From the NCBI GenBank assembly GCA_001801085.1, contig MGWR01000029.1, positions 1-60,202 on the forward strand: a stretch of DNA of 60,202 bases, given 5' to 3'. Below, piece by piece: positions 43,726 to 53,418 of this stretch (position 1 is the stretch's first letter; every line of letters begins with the position of its first letter). The notes under the pieces were generated by a model. It was not told the origin of the DNA and made no database searches. It worked only from the letters and a program-made list of their open reading frames with translations. This DNA is from Gallionellales bacterium GWA2_60_142 (GTDB lineage Bacteria; Pseudomonadota; Gammaproteobacteria; Burkholderiales; Gallionellaceae). Both the position numbers and the translations under genes were made by a program.

Positions 43726-44252
43726 TCCTATTAAATAAACAACGCGGTAGCACCCTGTTGGTGGCACTAGTGATGCTGGTGTTGCTGACGCTGATCGCGC
43801 TTTCCGCAATGAAGGCGACAACGACCAGCATTCAGGTGGTCGGTAATGCGCAGCTTCGCGAGGAAGCGAATACCGCTGCGCAGCAGGCCATCGAGGGTGT
43901 GATCAGCAGCGACTTCACCGCAGCTCCGGCGGCCTCGTCCGTTGCGGTGTCCTTCGGTGCGGCGAATTACACCGTTGAGATTGAAACTCCCACTTGCACA
44001 AGCTCTCTCGGACTAAGCAATGACATGCTTAATCCTCTCATTGCGGCTGACGCCGTTTGCCTAGGCAGCGCTACTGCGGTCAACACCGGGATCATGGTCT
44101 CTGGCGTGGCGGCGGCGACGACCGGGCAATCGTGGTGCTATCAACAAAACTGGGATATTCGGGCCGCAGTGAGCGATAGCGACACCGGGGCGAACACCGC
44201 TGTGCATCAGGGCATATTTACCCGGGTGCCTGCCGGGACAGAGTGTCCATAG
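43722..44252 (+). CDS. pilX: Type IV pilus minor pilin PilX
   Basis: 176 residues. N-terminus MILLNKQRG^STLLVALVMLVLLTLIALSAM. Mature position 5 is Val rather than Glu, common in PilX-like pilins. The remainder has a Cys-rich end (CYQQNW, ECP). ATG overlaps pilW by 4 bases. Promotes pilus assembly with PilVW and PilY1. Confidence 0.83.
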   Translation: MILLNKQRGSTLLVALVMLVLLTLIALSAMKATTTSIQVVGNAQLREEANTAAQQAIEGVISSDFTAAPAASSVAVSFGAANYTVEIETPTCTSSLGLSNDMLNPLIAADAVCLGSATAVNTGIMVSGVAAATTGQSWCYQQNWDIRAAVSDSDTGANTAVHQGIFTRVPAGTECP

Positions 44253-44320
44253 CAGCGTTCTTCCGGCGGGTTGCCGACATGTGTATGGTTGATCTTATAG
44301 TGCAGTTTGGAGGTGTTCTT

Positions 44321-47300
44321 ATGAAAACGATACGACTTATTCTGGCCCATCTGCTGATGGCATTGATGTGTTATTCCACGGTAAGTCGGGCAGAGGATAT
44401 CGACATTTACAGCGGCCTGGGCACTACCTCCAACGTGCCGAATGTGCTGTTTGTGATGGACAACTCCGCCAATTTTGAAGCGAGTTCCGGCGGGGTGACT
44501 TGCACGCAACAAGCCGATGGTTCCCTCGTTATTAATGGTTCTGAAAGTCCCACAGATATGAGCGGCACAGTGGGCGGAATCGAACAATGCGCATTGTGGA
44601 ATGTAGTGAAAAGCCTGCCGGTCAACGCAGACTCAACAGCCCGCGTCAATATCGGCTTTATGATGTACAACGGCAACAACATCACCGATGTGGCAGGGCT
44701 GAACTGCGGCGGAAGCCTCGGCGGTTGCCTGACACAGCCTATGATTGCCATGACGGCTGCCAATAAAAGCGGGGTGCTGAATTGGATCGCATCGTGGAAT
44801 ACGTCTCCCAGCGCAGCTATCGGCAACGTCAAGGCTGCCGGTAAGGCCACTGCGGCGACGATGCAGGAAGCTTGGGCCTATTACACCGGCGGCACCGGCT
44901 TGTCCGGGCGCTCTTATGCGGGTGTCGGCAACCATCCCTCTTCTGGTTGCCAGAAGAACTTCATAATCTACATCGCAAATTCGTTCGCTGCTTCCGCCGG
45001 CCCCGGCGATGCGAGTAGCGGTGGGCCACTTAACGCTCTTACCGCAGCCATTAACAGCCAGACTCAACCGGATGGACTTACCGATTCTGAGTGGGCTGCG
45101 AAAAAATCGGCGTGGAATGCGCCGATCTTGAATACTGTCGCCACTGCATGTTCGGCTACCCCTTACAATTTTGCATCGCCCTCGTCCAATCACAGCGAAA
45201 ACGGTGGCGATTATGCCGACGAGTGGGCGCGTTTCATGCAACAGTCCGATATCTACGACGAACCAATCGGCACTCAAAGCATCACTACTTATACCGTGGG
45301 GCTGCTGGATCCTGCAAAGTGCAAGCCGGAATATCCTGCGCTCCTGAGCAATATGGCGGTCTATGGCGGAGGGAAATATTTTGCTACGACCAGCTACGAT
45401 ACGATCGTGAACGCCATCCTGAAAATTCTCAACGAAGTGCAGGCGGTCAATAGCGTGTTTTCGTCCTCCAGCCTGCCGGTCAGTGTGAACGCACAAGGCA
45501 CTTATCTGAACCAGATTTACATGGGAATGTTCCGCCCCGATTCAGGCGCCCTGCCTAGGTGGGCGGGTAATCTCAAGCAATACCAGTTCATGATAGATTC
45601 AGCCACGGGGGGGCTGAACCTTGGCGACAGTGTAGGCAATTTGGCGCTCGACTCTTCGGGTACGGGATTCCTTTCGCCCAATGCCATCAGCTTCTGGACC
45701 TGTACCGATACGGCGCTCAACTCCTATCCGTCCACTCGTTTGACGGCGGCACAACAGGCATTGCTGGTAGCCAACAATCAGACAAACGTCAGCAGTTCCT
45801 GTGTCGATCCGGCCAATGGTTTCTGGGTGAACAGCCCGAGCAGCGCCAAAGCCGCGGCATTGGGGTTCGATCTGCCGGATGGCGAGTTGGTGGAAAGAGG
45901 GGGCGCGGCACAGCAATTACGCCATGCCAGCCTGTCCGTGGATTACACCGCCTCGCCAGCCGCGCCGCGCAAGCTCTATACCTTTTGTCCAACCGGGGCG
46001 AGTTGCAACGAAGACCTGACCAATGCTGCCAATGTCTTCGCTACATCGAATGCAGCCCTCACGGCGGGAATGTTCGGCTCATCCTCCAGCGTTAATGTGT
46101 CGACACTCAGCCGTTCCGCCACGACGGCAACGGTTGCGACCTCGGGCAACCACGGATTCACGACAGGCGAGTCCATTGCCATCGCGAATGCCACGCCGAG
46201 TAACTACAACGGCACCTTCACCATTACCAAGATAGACAACACGCATTTCACCTATCCTGTCATCGAATATCCACCCACAACGGCGACGGGCAGTTATACC
46301 GCCAGCCTGCCATCTGCGCCCCAAGCGGTTACGCTGGCCCGCAGCGGTAATACCGTGACGGCGACTTCGCTTGCGCACGGCTACATTGACGGGCAGACGG
46401 TGACTATCAGTGGCGCGAACCAGTCGGCTTATAACGGCAATTTCGCTATTGGCGGGGTGACGGACAACGCCTTCACTTTTACCGTGACGGAAACCCCGAC
46501 AACGGTAGCCAGCGGCGGCACCGCCACCGGTGAGAAACAGGCAACGGGAGGCTGCCCTTCACCCTGCATGGTTTCTTTCGCTATTGCTTCGGTGACTCGC
46601 AGCGGCACAACGGTCACGGTCAATACGACTGATAACCATAATTTTCTTTCTTCTGTCGGCAAGGTGATCAATCTTTCAGGCGTCGTGGATGGCAGCGGCA
46701 ACCCCGTGGCCGAATACAGCGGCAATATCACTACAACCAGTTGGAATAATCCCACGAACAACCGCAGTTTCACTTTTACTACGGCGGTTTCGCCGGCCAC
46801 GCCGGCCACTATTGCAGCCGGATATACGTCTATTACCGCCAGCACCCCCAGTGCTGTGCGGGTCATCACCAGCCTGACGCGTAGCGGCTCGACTGTGACG
46901 GTCGTTGCAGCAGGGCATGGTTATACGACTGATGATTCGGTCAGCATAGGCGGCACTCCGGGTGCGAACGAGGAAGCCTATGTCGGCACCCATACCATCA
47001 CGGTGGTGGATGCCAACACTTTCACTTACGCCATCGTTACCGCGCCGGCCAGCCCTGCCAGCGGCGCGGGCGGCGCAACCATGACCGCTACCCGTTCGAC
47101 CGGTTTCCTGTCCGGTGATCGCGATAACCTGATCAACTGGGTTCGCGGCGAGGACAATTATGGCGATGAATCCGGACCCGGCGGCACAGTGAATGTTCGT
47201 CCGTCGATTCATGGCGACGTGCTGCATTCTCGTCCGACAGTGATCAACTATGGCTCGCATTCTGTCAGCATAGAATCGACAAGCGATTCGGGCGCCACCC

Positions 47301-49012
47301 GCACCGCGACGGCATCGGAAGCGTCAGATATCGCGGTGATCGCAGGGGCCGGGCCTCAGCCGATTGTTACTTTCGCCAATAAGCAGGCTTGTCCGGTAAC
47401 GGTTGCATCTGCGACTACTTTTACCTATCCCACCACAAATTGCGGAGAGTCTGGCGCGCAAACCGTGTCGGTCGGCTCCAAGGTGGTGGTGTTCTATGGG
47501 GACAACGGCGGCGTATTCCATGCCGTCAATGGCAATCAGACCGCGCTGTTCGGCAGCGCCGGCCCCGGCGACGAGATGTGGGGCTTCATTCCGAGCGAAT
47601 TCTTTCTCAAGCTCAACCGGTTGCGCACCAATAGCCCTCAGTTGAATTTGCCCTCGACTCCACCCGGTATTTCACCGGACCCGGCGAAGAAAGATTATTT
47701 CATCGACGGCACAACCGGCTTTTACCAATTGCTGGATGGCAGTGGCAATACTCTGGCGGCGCACCTCTACCTCACCATGCGTCGCGGCGGCAGGTTGATC
47801 TATGCTCTGGATGTCACGGATCCCGCTGTGCCGAAAGTCTTGTGGAAAATCGATCCTGCCGGGCTTACTACCCCGAGCGGATTCACGGCAAGTGCGGATT
47901 TCGCCGAGCTTGGTCAGACCTGGTCGCAACCGAAAGTGGCCAGAATCAAGGGATATTGTGGCGGGCTTTCCTGTGCCGGCAATCCGCAAACCCCTGTGCT
48001 GATTTTTGGCGCCGGCTATGACACCAATGAAGATGTCGAGCCACCTTCAGCCGATGTCATGGGCCGCGGTATTTTTGTGGTGGATGCCATCACGGGGGCG
48101 CTGATATGGAAAGCCACTTACTCGGCAGGTTCAACCGCCTACACGGGCAATACGATCAAGGCCTCCGCCGCAGTTTCCGGAATGAATTACAGCATTCCCG
48201 CTGATCTTACCATTATGGATCGTGATGCAGACGGGTTCATTGACAGGCTTTATGCGGCCGACACGGGCGGCAATATCTGGCGCGTCGATCTGGAGCCTGG
48301 CAACAACAGCACGCCCGACAACTGGCGGGTGTACAAGCTGGCTGCACTGGGATGTGGATCGGGTCCTTGTTCCGCAGGTAGTACGCCGCGCAAATTCTTC
48401 TATCCGCCAGAAGTGATCAATACGCTGTCTTACGATGCCGTGATTGCAGGTTCGGGCGACCGCGAGCATCCGCTATATGTCGATCTGGCGGCCGACAAGA
48501 CCAATCGGGTGTATCTGCTGAAGGATACATTTACCGGGGATAACGCAAGCGGCATGACCACGGTCGATCAGGGAGATCTTTTCGATGCTACCAGCGCATC
48601 TTGGAATGGCACATTAAGCGGTTACATGATTGAGCTTGACGAAGGCGAAAAAGTCGTTAATGCGCCGCTGGTGACGGCAGGTTTCGTTTATTTCGGGACC
48701 AACCAGCCAACCGAGCCATCCGCAAACTCATGCACGTCGAACTTGGGGGTTGCCAAAGGCTATCAGCTCCAGCCATTCACCGGCTCATATGATAGTGTCG
48801 TATTCGCCGGAGGCGGATTGCCGCCATCTCCGGTTTCTGGCGTGGTAAACATCGCGACGGCAACAGGAATCAAACTCGTTCCATTCCTGATTGGTGGCGG
48901 TAATCCGGATTGTGTCGGTTCTGATTGCACCTCGGCGCTCGGCGGACAGAAACCCGTTATTTCGGTCCCAACAAGCCGTACCCGGACCTACTGGTATCAG
49001 GAAATTGACTGA
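44321..49012 (+). CDS. pilY1: PilY1-like type IV pilus tip-associated adhesin
   Basis: 1563 residues. Signal peptide ends VSRA. The N-terminal half has a vWA-like start (VLFVMDNSANF; the metal-site DxSxS is only partly kept) and Cys-rich parts. Residues of about 591-930 hold four beta-rich repeats of 75-90 residues (see finding). The C-terminal beta-propeller follows (VVFYGDNGGVFHAVNG, then ALDVTDPAVPKVLWKIDP). A Ca-binding loop DRDADGFID is at D1300-D1308, as in P. aeruginosa PilY1. GGAGG (44309-44313) sets the start. Terminator downstream. Confidence 0.9.
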   Translation: MKTIRLILAHLLMALMCYSTVSRAEDIDIYSGLGTTSNVPNVLFVMDNSANFEASSGGVTCTQQADGSLVINGSESPTDMSGTVGGIEQCALWNVVKSLPVNADSTARVNIGFMMYNGNNITDVAGLNCGGSLGGCLTQPMIAMTAANKSGVLNWIASWNTSPSAAIGNVKAAGKATAATMQEAWAYYTGGTGLSGRSYAGVGNHPSSGCQKNFIIYIANSFAASAGPGDASSGGPLNALTAAINSQTQPDGLTDSEWAAKKSAWNAPILNTVATACSATPYNFASPSSNHSENGGDYADEWARFMQQSDIYDEPIGTQSITTYTVGLLDPAKCKPEYPALLSNMAVYGGGKYFATTSYDTIVNAILKILNEVQAVNSVFSSSSLPVSVNAQGTYLNQIYMGMFRPDSGALPRWAGNLKQYQFMIDSATGGLNLGDSVGNLALDSSGTGFLSPNAISFWTCTDTALNSYPSTRLTAAQQALLVANNQTNVSSSCVDPANGFWVNSPSSAKAAALGFDLPDGELVERGGAAQQLRHASLSVDYTASPAAPRKLYTFCPTGASCNEDLTNAANVFATSNAALTAGMFGSSSSVNVSTLSRSATTATVATSGNHGFTTGESIAIANATPSNYNGTFTITKIDNTHFTYPVIEYPPTTATGSYTASLPSAPQAVTLARSGNTVTATSLAHGYIDGQTVTISGANQSAYNGNFAIGGVTDNAFTFTVTETPTTVASGGTATGEKQATGGCPSPCMVSFAIASVTRSGTTVTVNTTDNHNFLSSVGKVINLSGVVDGSGNPVAEYSGNITTTSWNNPTNNRSFTFTTAVSPATPATIAAGYTSITASTPSAVRVITSLTRSGSTVTVVAAGHGYTTDDSVSIGGTPGANEEAYVGTHTITVVDANTFTYAIVTAPASPASGAGGATMTATRSTGFLSGDRDNLINWVRGEDNYGDESGPGGTVNVRPSIHGDVLHSRPTVINYGSHSVSIESTSDSGATRTATASEASDIAVIAGAGPQPIVTFANKQACPVTVASATTFTYPTTNCGESGAQTVSVGSKVVVFYGDNGGVFHAVNGNQTALFGSAGPGDEMWGFIPSEFFLKLNRLRTNSPQLNLPSTPPGISPDPAKKDYFIDGTTGFYQLLDGSGNTLAAHLYLTMRRGGRLIYALDVTDPAVPKVLWKIDPAGLTTPSGFTASADFAELGQTWSQPKVARIKGYCGGLSCAGNPQTPVLIFGAGYDTNEDVEPPSADVMGRGIFVVDAITGALIWKATYSAGSTAYTGNTIKASAAVSGMNYSIPADLTIMDRDADGFIDRLYAADTGGNIWRVDLEPGNNSTPDNWRVYKLAALGCGSGPCSAGSTPRKFFYPPEVINTLSYDAVIAGSGDREHPLYVDLAADKTNRVYLLKDTFTGDNASGMTTVDQGDLFDATSASWNGTLSGYMIELDEGEKVVNAPLVTAGFVYFGTNQPTEPSANSCTSNLGVAKGYQLQPFTGSYDSVVFAGGGLPPSPVSGVVNIATATGIKLVPFLIGGGNPDCVGSDCTSALGGQKPVISVPTSRTRTYWYQEID

Positions 49013-49102
49013 CGCTAACAAACGCCATGCGTTATGTGATGCCCGGCGGGTTTGGGCTAACAGGAACTAAAAGTCCGAGGGGAAGCAGCTTTCGGAGGTT
49101 GT

Positions 49103-49135
49103 AAAAAAGCCCGCCGGAGATCGACGGGCTTTTTT
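49103..49135. terminator. Bidirectional intrinsic terminator
   Basis: Stem AAAAAAGCCCG (49103-49113) and CGGGCTTTTTT (49125-49135) with an 11-base loop and a T-run on either strand. It lies between the convergent pilY1 and FabMG-like genes and can serve both. Confidence 0.9.
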
Positions 49136-49142
49136 ATCGTCG

Positions 49143-50462
49143 TTACTTGCAGTGATTTTCCACAAGCTGTTTGGCGATGATGTCGTGATTCAGCCAGATC
49201 ACCGGCGCAGTGGGGGTGGAGGTTTCGTAGAACATCAGCGGCCCGGTTCCTTCCAGCACCAGTGCGCTCAGGAGGTCGGTCACCAAGGCCTTGCGATCCT
49301 TGTGCATCTGGGTGATCTCGTCCGAGGTGCCTATCATCAGGTCGGCCAGTTCGCGGCTGTTGTCCATTGGCCAGGCTTCGAAGTTGCGGAAGCCGGTCAT
49401 CACGTCGCTGGCATTGTAGGCGTCGATCTTTTGCAGCAATTCTTCCAGCGTGGAGCCTTCTTGCAGCAGTTCGCGGCAGGCTTGCCATTGCGCCTCGGCC
49501 CAGGCTTCGCCATGTTCCTGCTTCAATGCATTCAGCAGCGGGAATAGCGAGAGTTCGACGCCGACGAAGATGTCGGATGAGTTGGTGCGGATCTCGGGGC
49601 AGTTGTACACCGTTGCTTTGACACCCTTGGCCCAAGCGGCTTCGGCGACGCGTTCGAGACGCATCTTGGCCTGGCCTTGGGTGTAGTTGGTGTAGGTCTG
49701 CCACTGGTAACCGCCGTCGATCAGGATCTCGGTGCCGTGATAACCATAAGCGGTATAGCGCACCTGTCCGCCGGCCTTTTCCAGTCGCGCACGTATCGCG
49801 GCGCTGCCTTCGATCAGGTACTGGAAGGTGTTGGCGGTGACTTCGTCGAAGTTCATCAGGATCAGCTTGCCCAGATCGCTGTCGATCAACGAGCGGGAAG
49901 ACAGGAAACGCTCGCCCTGGCCTTTGTAGATTCGGTTCGCGATCGCCAGGAATACCTTCACCTTGGGGATGCCGCCCGCCATGGTGTGGGCGAAGAATAC
50001 GTTGCTGCCGTCCGGAATCATGCCGTCCAGTTCGGCCATCACTTTGGCCACTGAGCTCTTGAAACGCTGCATGCCGGCCTCGCGGCATTTTTCGATATGC
50101 GCCCAGTCGAGCTTGTCGTCCTGCCAGCTTTTTAGCGTCATGCCGCCGAGCATATCGGTGGGAGTGTGTTCGCCCACGGGTGCGTCCAGATCGAAGCCTG
50201 CCATCAGGGGGACATTGATGATGCGTCCGCCGAGATTGGCTTCGGCGGTGGCCAGCTCTTCGTCGTTCAGCGGACGTAGGGCGTTGTTCTCGTCGCGGCG
50301 ACCGACGGTGATGCCGATGATAGTCATGCCCGTCTTGCGCGCCTCATCGATCAGGCCATTGGCATAGCCGCGCCCGAACAATTCGCCGAACAGCACAAAC
50401 ACATCACCCTTCCGGAAGATGTTGGTCTTCGGAATATCCCGCAACGAAACTCGTGAATTCAT
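49143..50462 (-). CDS. FabMG-like enoyl-ACP reductase family protein (tentative)
   Basis: 439 residues. The N-terminus has a Rossmann-like run GDVFVLFGELFGRGYANGL followed by GITVGRRDENN, and a conserved middle (FFAHTMAGGIPKVKVFLAIAN, YTAYGYHGTEILIDGGYQ in segments). The length and sequence resemble the FabMG group described from metagenomes, but I recall this from annotations, not from a catalytic motif. Start at ATG 50462; the alternative ATG at 50489 would add nine residues. GGAAGG is upstream. It is transcribed alone from a promoter at 50507-50534. Confidence 0.55.
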   Translation of the reverse strand: MNSRVSLRDIPKTNIFRKGDVFVLFGELFGRGYANGLIDEARKTGMTIIGITVGRRDENNALRPLNDEELATAEANLGGRIINVPLMAGFDLDAPVGEHTPTDMLGGMTLKSWQDDKLDWAHIEKCREAGMQRFKSSVAKVMAELDGMIPDGSNVFFAHTMAGGIPKVKVFLAIANRIYKGQGERFLSSRSLIDSDLGKLILMNFDEVTANTFQYLIEGSAAIRARLEKAGGQVRYTAYGYHGTEILIDGGYQWQTYTNYTQGQAKMRLERVAEAAWAKGVKATVYNCPEIRTNSSDIFVGVELSLFPLLNALKQEHGEAWAEAQWQACRELLQEGSTLEELLQKIDAYNASDVMTGFRNFEAWPMDNSRELADLMIGTSDEITQMHKDRKALVTDLLSALVLEGTGPLMFYETSTPTAPVIWLNHDIIAKQLVENHCK

Positions 50463-50506
50463 AGAATCTGCCTTCCAGCTAACGAACATTTAGAATTATT
50501 TTGCTA

Positions 50507-50534
50507 ATGATAGCCTGATTTGGCGTTAATCCAA
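50507..50534 (-). promoter_or_regulatory. Promoter for the FabMG-like gene
   Basis: On the minus strand TTGGAT (50529-50534), 16-base spacer, TATCAT (50507-50512). Consensus-like spacing, 44 bases upstream of the ATG. Confidence 0.6.
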
Positions 50535-50643
50535 ACCCGCGCGTTCATCCCGCACCTGTTTGAATGGCCGGGTGCTTCATATGAAGAACCTGATGGGATC
50601 AAGGGAATCGACCTGCGCGTAGGTTTTTCGAAGAACCATCGTA

Positions 50644-50649
50644 TATAAT
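50644..50649 (+). promoter_or_regulatory. -10 box of the ccm cluster
   Basis: TATAAT, 33 bases before the ccmA ATG. The -35 region is weak (AGGTTT). No ribosome binding site is seen directly ahead of ccmA, so the exact start is decided by family alignment. Likely promoter of ccmABCDEFGHI. Confidence 0.45.
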
Positions 50650-50682
50650 CCCGCGCTGTTCAAAATCCCGGGTTCTCTCTTC

Positions 50683-51330
50683 ATGCTGGAAGTCAGCAAT
50701 CTTGCCTGCAGTCGCGGCGATCATCGCTTGTTTACCGGATTGAGTTTTGCGCTGCATCCGGGGCAGATCATGCAGGTGCAGGGCGAGAACGGCAGCGGCA
50801 AGACCAGCCTGTTGCGAACGCTGTGCGGCTTCCTGATGCCGGATGAGGGCGACATCGCCTGGAACGGCAGCAGCGTGAGCGAGCTGCAGGAAGAGTATTA
50901 CGCCGAAATGCTGTACCTCGGCCACCTGAACGCGATCAAGGATGAGTTGAGCGGGCTGGAGAACCTGCGTATCTCGGCGGGGCTGTCGGGTATCGAACTC
51001 GGTGAAAAGGAAGCGATTGCCGCATTGCGCCGCATGGGTCTGAAAGGTCGCGAACTGCTGCCGACCAAGGTGCTGTCTCAGGGGCAGCGCCGCCGTGTCG
51101 CGCTGGCGCGATTGCTGGTTAGCGACGCCAAGCTGTGGGTGCTGGATGAACCATTGGCGGCGCTCGATGTCGCAGCCGTGGCCTTGATAGAAGAATTGAT
51201 CGCCGAGCATCTGGCGCGGCAGGGGATGGTGATCTTCACCACCCACCAGCCGTTGCAGGTTGCGGGGATGGAGATGCGCACGCTGACCCTGACACGTGCA
51301 GGCTCGGGGTCTCGCGGGAGGTCGGCGTGA
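50683..51330 (+). CDS. ccmA: Heme exporter ABC transporter ATPase CcmA
   Basis: 215 residues. ABC ATPase with Walker A GENGSGKTS near residue 34, LSQGQRRRVALARLL as the signature and VLDEPLAALD as Walker B. With CcmB forms the ABC complex that releases holo-CcmE. Stop overlaps the GTG start of ccmB (4 bases). Confidence 0.95.
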   Translation: MLEVSNLACSRGDHRLFTGLSFALHPGQIMQVQGENGSGKTSLLRTLCGFLMPDEGDIAWNGSSVSELQEEYYAEMLYLGHLNAIKDELSGLENLRISAGLSGIELGEKEAIAALRRMGLKGRELLPTKVLSQGQRRRVALARLLVSDAKLWVLDEPLAALDVAAVALIEELIAEHLARQGMVIFTTHQPLQVAGMEMRTLTLTRAGSGSRGRSA

Positions 51331-52010
51331 AGAAGGAATCAATGTTCGGATTGTTGCTGCTGGTGATACGGCGCGACCTGATGCTGGCGATGCGCCGCCG
51401 CGCCGACGTGCTGACCACGCTGATTTTCTTCGTGATGGTGGTGAGCCTGTTCCCGCTGGGCGTCGGGCCCGAGATGGATATGTTGCGGAAGATGGCGCCG
51501 GGCGTGTTGTGGGTGGCGGCGTTGCTGTCCTCGATGCTGTCGCTGGGACGCTTGTTTTCGGCGGATCATCTCGACGGCACGCTGGAGCAGATGATGCTGG
51601 CGCCGCAATCGCTGTCGATGCTGGTGCTGGGCAAGATGGCGGCGCACTGGATGGTGTCCGGCCTGCCGCTGGTGCTGATGGCACCGGTGCTGGGAATACA
51701 GTTCGACATGTCGGCGGAAGCGCTGGGCATATTGATTGTCGGCCTGCTGCTCGGGACTCCGATCCTGAGCATGATAGGTGGCATAGGTGCGGCGCTGACG
51801 CTGGGGCTGCGCGGCGGCGGGGTGTTGTTGTCGCTGCTGGTGTTGCCGTTGTGCATACCGGTGCTGATCTTCGGCACCGGCGCGGTAGAAGCGGTATCGA
51901 CCGGATTGAGCGTGGCGTCGCACCTGTCGTTGTTGGGCGCGCTGTTGGTTTTGGCTTTGGCGTTTACCCCCTGGGTGACCGCGCAGGCATTACGTATTTC
52001 GATGGAGTGA
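51327..52010 (+). CDS. ccmB: Heme exporter permease CcmB
   Basis: 227 residues with six hydrophobic helices. Segments WVAALLSSMLSLGRLF and HLDGTLEQMML are typical. Starts with GTG at 51327, overlapping ccmA (GTGA). Part of CcmABCD. Confidence 0.93.
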   Translation: MKKESMFGLLLLVIRRDLMLAMRRRADVLTTLIFFVMVVSLFPLGVGPEMDMLRKMAPGVLWVAALLSSMLSLGRLFSADHLDGTLEQMMLAPQSLSMLVLGKMAAHWMVSGLPLVLMAPVLGIQFDMSAEALGILIVGLLLGTPILSMIGGIGAALTLGLRGGGVLLSLLVLPLCIPVLIFGTGAVEAVSTGLSVASHLSLLGALLVLALAFTPWVTAQALRISME

Positions 52011-52014
52011 TAAG

Positions 52015-52749
52015 TTGGCAATTAACTGGTTCAAGTATTCCGCACCCACTACCTTCTACGGCCTCGCCGGTAAGCTGATCCCGTGGTTCGGCATCTCCGC
52101 CGCGATCCTCTTTGCCGTCGGCCTGTATATCGGTTTCTTCGTCGCTCCCATCGATTACCAGCAAGGCGAGTTTTATCGCATCATCTTCATTCACGTACCG
52201 GCTTCGATCATTTCGATGTTCCTGTACCTGATCATGGCGGGCTATGCGGCGCTGGGCCTGATCTTCAATACCCGTTTGTCGTCGATGATGGCGACCGCGA
52301 TTGCGCCGACCGGCGCGCTGTTCGCCTTCATTTCGCTGTGGACCGGCGCGCTGTGGGGCAAGCCGATGTGGGGCGCATGGTGGGTGTGGGACGCGCGCCT
52401 GACTTCCGAGCTAATCCTGCTGTTCCTGTACCTTGGCTACATCGCGCTGCACGCGTCCATCGACGAACCGCGCCGTGCCGACCGCGCCGCCGCATTGCTG
52501 GCCATCGTCGGTTCGGTGAACGTGCCTATCATCTATTTCTCGGTGAAGTGGTGGAACACCCTGCACCAAGGCTCGACCATCAAGTTCAGCGGCACCAGCA
52601 TGCATGTCGCAATGCAGCAGGCGATGTTCATCACGCTGGTGGCCTGCTGGCTGTACGCAATCGCGGTGATCCTCGCGCGGGTGCGCAGCATCATCCTGGA
52701 GCGCGAGCGCCACACCAAATGGATAACCGAATTGCCGGAGGTTAAGTAA
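52015..52749 (+). CDS. ccmC: Heme transporter CcmC
   Basis: 244 residues with six transmembrane helices. The Trp-rich periplasmic motif is WGKPMWGAWWVWDARLT, and conserved His residues lie in IFIHVPAS and in the SGTSMHVAMQ loop. Delivers heme to CcmE. Uses TTG at 52015 as start, the only start giving family length. Its TAA overlaps the ccmD ATG. Confidence 0.93.
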   Translation: MAINWFKYSAPTTFYGLAGKLIPWFGISAAILFAVGLYIGFFVAPIDYQQGEFYRIIFIHVPASIISMFLYLIMAGYAALGLIFNTRLSSMMATAIAPTGALFAFISLWTGALWGKPMWGAWWVWDARLTSELILLFLYLGYIALHASIDEPRRADRAAALLAIVGSVNVPIIYFSVKWWNTLHQGSTIKFSGTSMHVAMQQAMFITLVACWLYAIAVILARVRSIILERERHTKWITELPEVK

Positions 52750-52919
52750 TGAATGGTCTGGATATCTGGATGCGCGAGAACCCGATCGCCTATGTGGTGT
52801 TGGGCTCTTACGCAGTAGCCTTTCTGATTTTTGCGGTCGAGATCGCGATGGTCAGGCACAAACGTAAAATTACTTTGCAGCAGGTACACCTGATGCGCGA
52901 TGCAGGAGACGAAGAATAA
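52749..52919 (+). CDS. ccmD: Heme exporter subunit CcmD
   Basis: 56 residues: [12 protein letters not shown], then one membrane helix ([21 protein letters not shown] in about residues 14-35) and a basic then acidic tail. Small single-helix protein that joins CcmC and CcmE. It starts at the overlapped TAATG with ccmC, and its stop overlaps the ccmE ATG by one base, both marks of true translation. Confidence 0.9.
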   Translation: MNGLDIWMRENPIAYVVLGSYAVAFLIFAVEIAMVRHKRKITLQQVHLMRDAGDEE

Positions 52920-53401
52920 TGAAAGCACGTGAAAAGAGATTCTTGTTCATCGCCGTGGGCATTGCCGCCGTGGGCTTGGCGGTCGCGCTGGTGCTGAACG
53001 CGCTGGACAAGAACGTCAGTCTGTATTTCACGCCGACTCAGGTGTTCAACAACGAAGCGCCGCATGGCCGCAGCTTCCGCATCGGCGGTCTGGTCGAGGA
53101 GGGCAGCGTCAAGCGCGAGGCCGACGGCCTGACCGTCAACTTCGCGATCACCGACACGCACAAGCGCATTCCGGTGGTGTACAAGGGCATCCTTCCCGAC
53201 TTGTTCAAGGAAGGTAAGGGCGTGGTCGCGCAAGGCTCGGTCGGACCCGACGGCGTGATGCAGGCCGATGAAGTGCTGGCCAAGCACGACGAGAACTACA
53301 TGCCGCCCGAGGCAGCCGACGCACTGATGAAAGCCGAAGCCGCCAACGCGGCAGCCGCCAGTGCAGTCAGCGCGCCTGCTGCTGCATCCGCCGTCAAATA
53401 A
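52919..53401 (+). CDS. ccmE: Cytochrome c-type biogenesis heme chaperone CcmE
   Basis: 160 residues. N-terminal anchor (about 7-28) and beta-barrel domain. Heme attaches to H123 with Y127 nearby ([11 protein letters not shown]). The C-terminal tail is Ala-rich. Carries heme from CcmC to CcmF. One-base overlap with ccmD. Confidence 0.95.
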   Translation: MKAREKRFLFIAVGIAAVGLAVALVLNALDKNVSLYFTPTQVFNNEAPHGRSFRIGGLVEEGSVKREADGLTVNFAITDTHKRIPVVYKGILPDLFKEGKGVVAQGSVGPDGVMQADEVLAKHDENYMPPEAADALMKAEAANAAAASAVSAPAAASAVK

Positions 53402-53418
53402 TTCCTGAAAGTTTCGAG

